Shown: positions 24,401-36,400 of the stretch, piece by piece
Layout: every line of letters begins with the position of its first letter
Position numbering within the stretch: position 1 is the stretch's first letter
NCBI GenBank assembly: GCA_037783545.1
Contig: JBBELK010000490.1
Location: 682,001 to 746,000 of the forward strand
Direction: 5' to 3'
Source of the DNA: Henricia sp. BOLD:AAB3569
Taxonomy: Eukaryota > Echinodermata > Asteroidea > Spinulosida > Echinasteridae
DNA: 64,000 nucleotides
Notes under the pieces: model-generated
Databases searched by the model: none
What the model was told of the DNA's origin: nothing
What the model saw: only the letters and a program-made list of their open reading frames with translations
Translations under genes and position numbers: made by a program

Positions 24401-27400
24401 TACGGAACGAAATGTTTCAACACATGTGGACCTTTTGACTATACCATTGGTGACGTCATTACATGGACGGTGGTTACGTAATGTGGTGTCAAATCACGCA
24501 AATTTGGAGCTGAGATGTTTTAAAATGCTGTATCTTGAAAACTACAACAGATATTGGCATGATTCCTTCGCCACATTTAAGAACTTGATGTTCAACATAT
24601 TGTTCAACAATTTGTGCACAAAATTGTGACGTCATGATGTCGTCACAGGTGTCACATTACAAGATTTCAAAGGTTATTATTTCAACAATTCATATCTCAA
24701 AACGGTGCAAGCTATCAACCCCCAGCTATGGCGGATATGCAGGGAGGAGATATTAGTTACCGGATTAGTGTATACAGCAGCCGATTTCACGAAACTTTAC
24801 GCAATTGCGCAAGTCCACTTACGCCATAAGTTATTGCGCAAGTAATGGCGTAAGTGGACTTGCGCAATTGCGTAAAGTTTCGTGAAATCGGCTGCTGAAC
24901 TTAAATTTTTGCCATTCCACAGGTGATAACAACGTCTGAAATTCATCACAAAATGTTCCTTTAACCCGATCACCTGGCGTTTGTAACAACAAACGTCATA
25001 CCTCTAGTTAATGTTAACTTGTTATTCATTTTTCGGTTCAACAGTGATGGGGACAAGGCACCAACCACCAGGTGCATTAGGGGTCAGGAAGTGAAGATTT
25101 CACTTACCTGAACAGTGATTGGATCAAAACTGTCAAGGAGCGAAGACTTCAGATGCAGCACATATTGTCCACACCTGTACCTACAATTGAGGCTCGAGGA
25201 TAAACAGGATGATATCGCCGGTGAACCCAAACGTATGAGCAAGCGTCAAATGCCAACCAGGTATTCATCAAGTGATCTACAATTGTATTACACTTGTTTT
25301 AACGTCTAAAATTGTTTTAACGTCTGTATTCTAAGCATCGATTTTAAAGAATGTAGATATGGATATTAAACAATTTTTTTAAAATTAGTTAATTGTTTTT
25401 TTCCCTAGATCATTCTCCCGAAGAGGTGTATTTGGCAGAGAGCAGCCAACCCATGTCCACTCATTCCCAATAGGAGATGGACCCGCGAAGGTGAAAGTCG
25501 TTCCCAAATGGCATGAAGGTGATACCCACCAGCAGCAACTTCTAGACATTATTTACGTGACTGGAAAACTTTTAAAATTAGGAACAGCAGCACTACATAA
25601 GTGTTACAGTACAAGTAATTAATTGTATTTCCTTGTTATCTACACTACTTGACTCGCATTCTTGTCATTCCATTCCCTCATTGTGTGTATAAATGCAATC
25701 AGTTCATTTCTCCATTGTATGTGTTGTGCAATCACCTACAGGTACAATACGTTCTAGAGAAATCACTGAATTGTCATAATAATGCTTTGCGGGTTGAAGC
25801 TGTTTAATAAAGTGTTAAATATTTTGGAACATGTTTTATTTCCCCACAATTACAGTCGTAGTAATATGTTGATAAAGAGCCTTGTAGAAATTTAAGCCAA
25901 TGCATGAAAGGTAAAAATAAAATATTCAAAACTTAAAACACCTTTAGTTTTCTTCCACAAAGATACCATATCATGTGATTGTTACCTTGCTTTCAACACT
26001 TTTAGTTTTCTTTTCTGCTCGTGAAGTAAAATTTTGGGGCTTTAAAGATAATGAAGACTTTGATGACGACTGACATTGCAAAAGATGAGGACAGCAGTGA
26101 TGGTGCAATGAAGTATTGAAAAAAGGGGGAAAACTTTCTGAACTCCAGGGGCCGATTTCATGGCGCTATTGGCACGAAACATTACTTAGCAAATAATTTA
26201 TCTGCTTTATATTGCAAAAGTTGATTGCCTGACAAAATATTGTGATATGTATTTACATGTGCACTAAAATGTTGATACTGTTTTTAAGCACAATTTGAAA
26301 ATACAAATTTAGCTGGTCCCTCATCTTACAAAGTAATTCATTAATAAAATCTGTGCTCGGCAAATTTGTGCTAAACAGCGCCAGGTACAAAGTTCATGGA
26401 GCTGTCCAGTACAGAAATGTGCTCAACATAAAGTTTATTTACTTTTCAAAATTGTTTTCAGCCAAATCTATGTGTGATTTTGTATTACGATTGACTTGTA
26501 TCCAGGTACTTTAACCTCACAAAACGTCCCAAATTGTTTTGTAAATTTCGAGGTTCAGAATGTTTCGATTTACTGATCTTAATTTTCGGTTTGTGGAAAT
26601 AAAGCAAGAAAATCAATTGATCACGTTCAAATGACGTCACTTCCTACAAATCGCCACGTGCATCCGAATTTTGAGCGTAGTTTTTTATGACGCGCATCGG
26701 CTGCGCCGTATTTCGAACAAATTTCGAGCAACACGCGCACGTGTTTGGAACATGTTACAGCGTGTGCGTGCGCGTACTTGATAGCGTTTAATACGCAGTC
26801 GCATTTCTTCCTACGAAGATGGCTTTCCCATTCAGTGGCACGTCCGTTCCGATTTTTAGATGTGGATCGGAAACCAGTCTAGCGCCGTATTCGAAAGGAC
26901 GGATCACTTAATATATGGACGGGGCGGCCGATTTTAGCAGGGATTACACACTACGAACAAACGCAACAAATATTAATATTTTCAAACAGGAAGAATTTAT
27001 TCTTCTCCCAACACGGTTTTAAAACATTCAAATGCAGTTTCAATGGGTATATGATGCATTTATTGGCGGCGTACTTGAACTTTCATAAACTGCATACCCT
27101 ACAAATAATGATACGATCCGACGCGCAATGACACTCGAGAGCCTTGTCAGCTGGGCGCGCGGCGAAGCACTCATTGCTAATCCGATAGGAAGAAAGTAGT
27201 TTAAAGATACAAAACCAGAAAAAACGTAAAAAAGACCCTTACATTTTCTTTTTAACATCGATATATGTTTTTACCAATCAATAAGGATTCTTACTGTGTA
27301 GCTCTGGTTAAGTATTTTGGGTGTTACACGGACGAGGAAATTCCGACTGACCTATATGCTCAGCGACAGTCTTATCGAACGGGACCGCTAACCGAATACG

Positions 27401-30400
27401 AACTCAGTCTGATCTTTCGCACCAACCAGTTTACTGAGAACGCATCAGTCTATATTCGAGATCGCCCTTTACCATGGTCACCATTCGCCGCCCGGATATC
27501 GCTTGCAAAAACGACACACCGAAGTGGACTTCACTTGCCTTATTTATAGAACTTCGGCAGCTAGTTACATGAATAAATATGAGGAGAGAACCAATGAAAA
27601 GGCGCCACCGTGTCCTCTTGCCACATGGTTGAGACCAAGGCTAGCGTCATGTATTAGCCTTGTGCAAAAAGGTAATAGCTAAAATAAGAAGTCAGAGCTG
27701 AGTCAGCAATCTTCTGAAGGACTATATGACTTAGCCACGCCCAATCATGCGCTGATTCAGTTATGTAACGGCATCTCGCTTTCCGGATTGGCCCTTGAAT
27801 AGCGTCAATGTACCGACGGTTTGGACCGACGGTTTAGCCAATCACAAAACCTTCCCTTATATGGCAGGTTTCTAGGCAACCCTGCCATGTTTACCGAAAA
27901 CACAGCCACCTGTTTATGGGGAAAACAGAGCCGTCTTAATTTGTTCCACGCTGTCCACGTGTTTTGGTGTGGCAATGAGGCCGGAAAGCAAGATCTCGTT
28001 GTAGCGAATTTCGTGTGGTGAAATAGAGAGTGCTTCTAAATTATAAGACTGGAAATTATCAGTAATCTAGGTTCGCAGCAATACCAACAATTACCATGTA
28101 CGAACACCCACTGGGACCTTACGCACTAAACCTATGAGACAACACTAACAAATTTGGAATTTTTCCTTAAACTCCTGTCGCATACGTCGCAGGACGGGGT
28201 TACGACAGGCCTATGACAGAAAATAGGGCAAATCATGCGATAGTCATGTGACTGTCCTACGATATTTGGGTGTCCTGCGACGAAAAATTGCATCGTAGTG
28301 GACTGTCATGGGGTTTTGGTCCGGACCCCAAAAAAAATGTTTTCGGATTTGTTTTGCTTATGGCCATGTCGTGGCACAATCGTACGACTGTCCTATGACA
28401 TGCTTACGATTATCGTACGATTTTAGGGTCTTCCAAGGCCCTCAAAATCATACGATAATTGTATGCATGTCGTAGGACAGTCTTAGGATCATTGCAGGAT
28501 GGTCCTGCGATGCTCGTACGATTGTTGTTTTGTCTTGCGACAATGGTACGACAATAAAACAAATGTAGGACAGTCGCAGGACAATTGTACGATTTAACTA
28601 TGATAGTGCCCATTTTTTCCTAGTAACTACGGATCGCACGACATGATGTTCCTTTGTGACTGCGGCTAAGATGCTTCTAGCATCACCCCAACATCGTAGC
28701 CCAAAATATTTCGAACGATGCAAAATATCCTGCGACGTAGATCACTAGAGCTTTAGTAAAACCATGATTATTTTCTCTTAATTTTGTGTTTTTTATCATC
28801 AAACTAACATTTATTCATGGTTTATAGATCATAAAAAGGCAAATCATGGGTGTCCGAGCATGGTAATGAACCTGAAAATAAGGAGTTGCAAAAGAGTGGA
28901 CCATGCATGAGATCGAGCAGGATTAACACAAGGAAAAAAAGATGATCTATGCTGGGAATTGGATCATTTCTTGGACACTTATTACTTAGAACGTTTTTTA
29001 AAAAGCCTATTTTTATTTACTCTTTATTCTATGGTTTATGTCAATAACAATGGCCAACAGCTGCCGTTGACCGGGCCACCTTCCATGGTTGAATTGTGTA
29101 TAAAAAATGTGCATGTACACATAATAAAGTTAGTCATATCACTTATATTTAACCTGAGATGTAGCCAGGCAGCATGTGGTAAGAAATTAAGGCCCGTGGG
29201 CATCGGATGATTAGAAAATGCCACATAGCTAGATGTCTTAATTACACCCCAAGGAACAAGAAAAACCATGTTGGCAAAATCTGAGTGGTTGCAGACGGCG
29301 GCCATCTTGGATTTCAAAATGGCCGACATTTTATAACCATTTTCTGCTAGAAATTCGGGTATATTTTTTTGAAAAAAAGTTCCCCAACCTCCAACAAAAT
29401 TTAACAAAATATTTTTCAGTGGTTTATGACAGGAAATGAATGTGGTGAATGACAGGAAAAAAGTCTATCAAATTCAAGTCACCAGAATGGGAAAAATCTG
29501 GGCCAATTCCAAAATGGCCGCCAATGACCTTGAAAAACGTTAAAATGGCTGTAACTTTTGTAATATTTGGAGTAAAACGGTGACTTAAATGTCTACCCTG
29601 GGGTTTTCAGTGTCAGGGAATTCACTGGTATCCGTGATATTTCAATCCAACCTTCGACAAACAATAAAAGCCACAAATTCAAAATGGCGGTCATAATATA
29701 TAGGCATGGAAGGGGGTAGAGAAAATGGTTTTTCTAACTGCTTATGTCAGATGTAGCTTCTTTTATTGGTCAGTGATGTGCTCAACCAGACCCCCCCCCC
29801 CCCCCCCTCCCCACCCCCCCCCCCCCCCCCCCCCCCCACCCCCTCCCCTCCCCACCCCCATCTAGTGGCAAGATGGCTGCATCAGCCACCGTACGAGCCG
29901 CTAAGGCAGGGTGCGCCACTCTGCCAGAATTGTCTATCTGACAATCTGTATTTCTAGGACTGGTTTAGAGACACGTAGTTCAGGAGGTCAGTTCATCCCA
30001 CACAGTTTTTATCAACAAATGACCATCCCAGCCCAGCCCAACCCTAAGCTCCGAAGTCTAGCCCGAGGCCGTCCCAGCCCAGCCCGATGCTACCCCAGCC
30101 CATGCAGCTCGAAGGCATATGTCCTGCCCGATGCCATCCGGCCCAGCCCGATGCCATCCAGGCCCAGTCCGATGCCATCCGGGCCAGCCAAAGCCATCCC
30201 AGCCCAGCCCAGCCCAAAGTCACCCCAGACCAAAGTCACCCCAGACCGAAGCCACCCCAGCCGAGCCTAAAGCCACCCCAGCCCAGCCCCAAGCCACCCG
30301 ACCCCAGATGGAAGTTCAGAAGCCACACCCCGGCCCAACCCAAAGCCAGCCCGAATCAATCCCGGCCCAGCTAGCCCCAAGCCACCCCGGCCCAGCGCAA

Positions 30401-33400
30401 AGCCACCCAGCCCAACCCCACGCCACCCGACCCCAGCTGGAAGTTCAGAAGCCACCCCGGCCCAACCCAAAGCCAGCCCGAATCAATCGAATCGTTTGTG
30501 ACAGTCGTCAATGAGGCTTGCGCGTAGTTGCAACGGCTGGTAAAGCGTATAACCCGTCTTTTGAGCGTTTTTGTTAATTTTGCACTTCTTTAGTAAATTA
30601 CGGGATAGTTTGATGATCTTTTTTCATAACGACCATCAAAAAAGTATTGTCAATGCTGCTACATCTCTCAATCATGTAAACAATATAGGCCGGTGTGTAC
30701 CTTTAACGGGCTCATGATTTGATATTTGTATCAATGAAATATATGCTTTAAAGGAGCGTGACCAGAGTTTCTGGAAAATAGTTTTCGATGTAACTTACCA
30801 ATATTATCAAGTAACTCCCATACACACCTCCCATGTCCCAAAAACCCGAAAACATTCGCAATTTCCAGTAAAATATTTTACAAAACTATCGAGTCGGCTT
30901 TCAGCGGATAAACGTTGATATACTGGAAAATTAGTTTACAAATAATCGGTGGATTTTCGACGATATCCTCGGAAATATGCGGCCTAGAAGCGCGGGAGTT
31001 TCAGTTTCGTAATCAGAAAAATATAACGGATGTTATGATATAAAAATCTCATGACCCATAAGGTAAGTCCCGGGGAGTTATGGGGAAAAAAAAGTGATCT
31101 GGTCACACTCCTTTAAAACCACTTTACTCAGTTACAGTCATAAAAATCCTAATTAGAGGTTGTTTTGGGGGTTAAAACAAAGGTTTTTAGTTTTTATGCT
31201 AATGCGAATATGCATGAGACAAACACGAGACAAACACAGGAAAATCACTTTCAACTGTTCACAAAAGATTCCAACTTGTTGTCAATCTTCCTGGAACATT
31301 TTTAAATCCATGGCTGTTTGAGTTTGTTTTCTATGTTGCCTGTTGTAAGCCATGACAAAACTGGGGGTAGAAACTGCAGCAATTTGCCACAAGTCCAACT
31401 TGAAGTCTTATGTTTTGTCTTAAACTTGTCCATTCTGTCTTCCTTACGTGATGTACTTTAAACAGCGCCCTCTGTCTGTAATTTATTACAATGAAATATT
31501 CAAAATTGAAAAAGTCTACCTTTTATTGATTTTACATCAAAACGAACATTAGTATGTCTTGCTGAACAAGTAATCCGTCATATAAAGCACAATGCTAGGC
31601 ACAGTGTTATTTAGCATGTCATCATCGGCACTTTTTAAAGGAGCCTTTCTGCCACAACTGAAACTTTCCCTTAGTCTTTTGTCTAGCGATATACCAACAT
31701 CATTGATGACCAACATCATTGATGAGTTTTCGTTTAGCGGTACCGCAAACACGAAGGGAGGAAATATTGTGGTAACTCCCTTCGTGCAGGTGGTACCACT
31801 AAAAAAAACTGCCGGTACCGCTGTCGGTGATTAGACATGTGTTTTCCCTTATTGATCTTTTTTGCCTTTCGTTTGCAAAAGAATGTGAAAAAACGAGAAA
31901 ACGAGATGGCCTCTGGAATGCTGGATGACTTCCGGAATCTTGTGTTTTTCTTGGATCATGGAGACTTGGTTGTGGAAGTAACTAAACTAGACGAAGGCTG
32001 GACTACACGTGGACCGAGTCAGCAGGTCGGTGCTTAGCCTTGTCCAAGGCCGTCCCCAGTTTTTTTTTTTTGCTGTACGAGAGAATATTGGGTCTAGCCA
32101 GAGACGTGGAGAAAATGTTCTCCACGTTTCTGGTCTAGCGCATGCAAACTGCACACGGCATCAAAACGAGCCACTGTGAAATAACGACTTCCGTAGTAAA
32201 CCCGTACGGCAACACACTGGCTGCGTACATACTGCGTACTAGCTGCGTACGGCCTGGCCTAGCTCGAAAGACAGCCTTGTGGAGTCTGCACTTCCGGGTT
32301 TAATGTTTGTCTTTATTTTGTCGGCCAGTTTTGGCCGAAAATGGGCGAGCTTTGGATATGCGGGTATGAATATTTAACATTTGTCTTTAGCCAATCAAGA
32401 ACTTCATGAGTACCACGTATGACGCGATGTATGCATTATGCATATAATGGCGTCATGCATGTTACGAGAACCGTGGCATGATCGATGGACGAAAACAACA
32501 AATATTCTCGGGTTCGTAGCATTTATTGTGCTTGTCTGTTTACGTATTTGATTACACTTCTGGTGGACGACGGTCGCAGTATGACAGCTTTCCTGAATGA
32601 TTTGTGAGAGCTCTTAATACTGCCTTCGATGAACAAACTGGGGATCGCAGATCATAGCGTTTTTCAAACATAACCTTCCGTGCGTCGACCAATGAAATAT
32701 CAGCTCACGCTGGGTTGGTTTCCCTATATTACTGTAATGGTTTCGCTGGCTGAATGCAGAACCATCAAGGCGATGTTAGGACCGTACCGATACATGTACG
32801 TTCGTGTGTGCCTGGTCGTACCGCGGCGCGTTGTGAGCCAATGCCGCAACAGATTCCGTAGCTTGTAAGCGCTTTGTTTAGTTTTATCTTTAGCGGGTCG
32901 TCTAGAAGACAAGCCCAACGCCTTGATCAAGGCTAGTCGGTGCTATGATGTGGCTCTTCATATAAAAATGTCAGTACATGTTTTCAAGCTCAAAATGCGG
33001 TTAGAAACAATTCATTTGTAACGTGGCTTTTGCAAAAATGTGTGGCTTATTAAACATGTATAATTAATGCTATTATGACGTCATTCTAATTATACTAATT
33101 TTATAAGAAACCACGGGTGCCAGATCTCGTATAAGCCTCGGCTTTTTATTTGGCATCTAACGTCTTCAGTTAGTGTATTTACTCTTGAACATAACACATG
33201 TATTCTAAAACACATGTATTCCTTAAAAATTGTTATGTTAAACTAAGAAAAATGTAATTCGAAGATGTATGAAACAATAAACTAAACTAAACTAAACTAA
33301 ACATGGAAGACACGTGAATTGCATTAAACGTGAACAGACCCTCTACTTGCACGGAACCACCATTGGCAAAACAGCGAGGCTTCCCTTGCGTGAACAATGA

Positions 33401-36400
33401 CTCCCTCGCGTCGTTACCATGTCGGTTGCTGTGACGTCGACTTTTGTCCATTAGTAAATATAGTGTATGCTCGGAAAGCCTCGTTTTGAATGCAACCATG
33501 CATGCAAGTGGTGAATTGGGGCTATGTCAGTTGTTCCCAGCACAATATATTGCTATCACCCAGTATCATACTCGGGTTGATATGTTTACCGATTTATATC
33601 TTGAAATTATAAGGAATCTATTTGGGATATTTGTAGTATATCAACAAAGAGAAGATATGTCACATTCCATCAAACTCGGTGACCTTTGACCTGACACAGC
33701 AGCAGCAGGCCGCAGCATCCAGTGCAAGTGATCCAGATCTCTACTGCAATGTGTTGAGTTACCAGAATTCGGCAGATAAGCACACGCGCTCCTGGAACAA
33801 TGTCCATTTTTCCATCTGCCCACAACTGGTCAGTACAAATTCATGGAACTATAAAAGTAAAAACACCACTACTTATAACGTATAACTTCTTGGGATAGCA
33901 TGCACTTCTTGAGTTTTCTTGGGGAAAAGTAAACCGCTGTGCCATATAGCTCAGCTGGTAAACCATCTGCCTGATGTGTCGGAGGTCTCGGGTTCGAATT
34001 CCGATGACCATATGATTTGTCTCTCATCCCATATTTGGTAACTGTTGTAACCCAATACTTTCCGCTTTCACAGTAATAAAAGGAATCTTTGCAAAACATA
34101 CCACACACACCAAATAAACTTGTTAAGAAAAAAAAATATTATACGTGTATTAAATGTAATCATTTTTAGAGGACCTTACACATCTTTTCTTTTGTTCTCC
34201 TTTTTCGGCTTAATGTTAAATAAAGGCTTTTTTGAAAAATTTTGCCTGCAGAGTAAACAAGATGATCGTGCAAAAAGTAATCAAACAAGCCGTTGTAGGT
34301 GCATTAAGGTACGTATCAGGACACACGATGTGCTTAATAGGGCGGTTTCACGCTGTCGCGGGTTACTAAACCCTCCGTGTTTGTCCTCCAGATCGGCAAG
34401 AGAACAGTACACGTTCAGAAACGCATTGTACTCTTCCCGTTTTGGAGGACAAAAATAGGGGATGTTTAGTGACCCGTGAATGCGTGAAATCGCCTTTCTT
34501 CAGCATCAGCTCAGTGATACAAATAATCAGAATCTTTCTCGCCTTAATTGCCTCTTGCCTCTAACACCAGGGAAGTAATGTCACTGGGTCAAACCGTGCA
34601 CACTGTGCTTATTTGGAAAGACGTCCAAAATGTTTTCGTTCGTGTGACTTTTTTTACACACTAAAACGATGGATTTTAAGGTAACAGAGCCGCGGGCTTA
34701 AAACTTTCCGGGAAATATTTCCACATGCCCATAAGGAAAACTAAATTCAAACCTTGTCTATATGATAGACGTCCATATACAATTTTAATTCTCGAAACAC
34801 ATGACGAATCGCACCCGACGATCACGTCCGGACGTGCATTCGGGTAACTCCGGAAACTTTCGAAACGGGAGGAATAGTCGTAATCTTTTGGTCTTGGAAC
34901 CTGACCAAATTTAATGTTGGAGTCATCGATACAATATACACTGGATGAAGTGTGCAATAGAAGTTGGCTATACGAGCATTGAAGCCATGCGCTGCGGCTG
35001 CCATTGTAGCCCACGAACAGTGATTTGCCTAGACTGCTCCCTGGTCCATGCCAGCGCTTGCATTCCACTTTATAACACATGTAGACCATGATGTAGACTA
35101 GTGAAGACGGTATGACCAGTCTGGGCAAGGCATTGTACCTTGTTAGGTACAATGGCGGAGGATGGCTTTTAGACGTCGTTGCTTCATCCAGTGTATATAT
35201 ATTGACAGTTGGAGTTCACAATCTTCGCACTATAGTGTATACGTATTGCAAACTAACTACAGCTTCACAACTGTAAAAGTAGGACATTGCGGGTCCGAGT
35301 TTCGAACAATGTGGTTTCACCGCGAGATTCCAATTTCTTCCGTGAATGCGATATCCATCATAGATTGATTCGCCATACTCATGAGATGTTTTCTACTGCT
35401 TTGGCAGAACGGAGTGTCTCAGAAGTTGTTGTTGTTGTATATTTTATGGCATCTTCGGCAACTAAGGCCCTTTATGCCATCAACTATACGGTTTTAGCTT
35501 TAACTATACTTTGTTATCAACTTGAGAAGACGAAGAAGTAGTTGCAGTTTTAGAAGTGGGAGGAAAACCCCCAGAGAATTTCCCAGGGAAAAACCCACGC
35601 GGTCAAGTAGGGACTGCAAACCCAATCCACATACACGCCCCGGATTCGAACCCGGGACGCCAGAGGTGAAAGGCGAGGAAAGAACCGCTACGCCAACCCG
35701 ACCGCCCCTAATACTTGTACTAATTTTGTAATTAGAGACGTACGTTTACTGCCATGGTTCCATCCACAAGTACTGCTCAATTATGAGATGTTCCAAATAT
35801 CAACACAGCTACATTCCTCATGACATTTTACTTTCAAACCTCTAAAAAATGCATTGAACTATGACTATTGCGCTAAGGTCGTACTGCAAATTAAAAGAAA
35901 ATCCCCCGAGTCCACAGTAAAATGGTAAAAATGCCTAACACATATGCTCAGGCACCGCCCTCGCATGGTCATTATTTGCATCAATCTCAGAAACCCCTCC
36001 CCTCTCCCACCATAGCCTCACGTGTCCTCTGTGCAATGGTTTTGTATTAATGTACTGCACCTATCAATTGTTTCCCCCACTCCTCCCCACGGGCTACCCC
36101 ACCTAAGAGGTTGGGATTGTCACTTTTTGCGTGACAAAATCCCCACCCCTGGGGTAACATTTAGGTGCCAAAAATCCCCACCCTCGGGTGCAAAACATAC
36201 GCAAAAAAATTCACAGAAAATGGGTCAAATGCCCTACCCTGGGGCATGGAAAACATGACAAAACCCCTACCTAGGGGGTGGGGCAGCGCGGGGGGTGGGG
36301 GACGGGAAGGGTGGGGGAAACAATTGATAGGTGCATAATGAACCAGATGGCTTCAAGAAATACATGTACATGGACCAAAAATGTGGCAATCGGGCTTGGG

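Larger units (their letters stand above)
21415..25007 (+). mobile_element. Tandem pair of Helitron-like, TGACGTCA-rich units
   Basis: Two diverged copies of one unit lie head to tail with an offset of about 1.32 kb (shared phrase CACTCAAACGTTTCCAGAG at 21648 and 22971). Each copy ends with a CACCCGATCACC or CCCGATCACCTG phrase, a short hairpin (stem CGTTTGT/ACAAACG), and CTCTA(G). The second copy finishes CTAG followed by T (25004-25007). A 3' hairpin followed by CTRR, inserted before T, is the hallmark of Helitrons, and a TC start at 21415 would fit. There is no Rep/helicase frame, so the element would be non-autonomous. At least a dozen TGACGTCA palindromes lie inside. The superfamily is inferred from termini only. 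Confidence 0.5.

Noticed and set aside
27265-27549. 94-codon frame as a small gene
   Set aside because: There is no recognisable motif, no splice or expression evidence, and it lies inside the large intron. Frames of this length occur by chance.
30119-30514. Long proline-rich frames in several phases
   Set aside because: They run through a C-rich mini-satellite where every frame is open because of composition. There is no start context or domain.
33941-34010. Possible functional tRNA gene
   Set aside because: The A- and B-boxes are present, but the ends do not form an acceptor stem and the anticodon arm is poor. A SINE head explains it better.
34676-35152. 158-codon - strand frame
   Set aside because: It is the longest unexplained frame in the intron, but it has no motif, mixed codon use, and overlaps an inverted-repeat pair.
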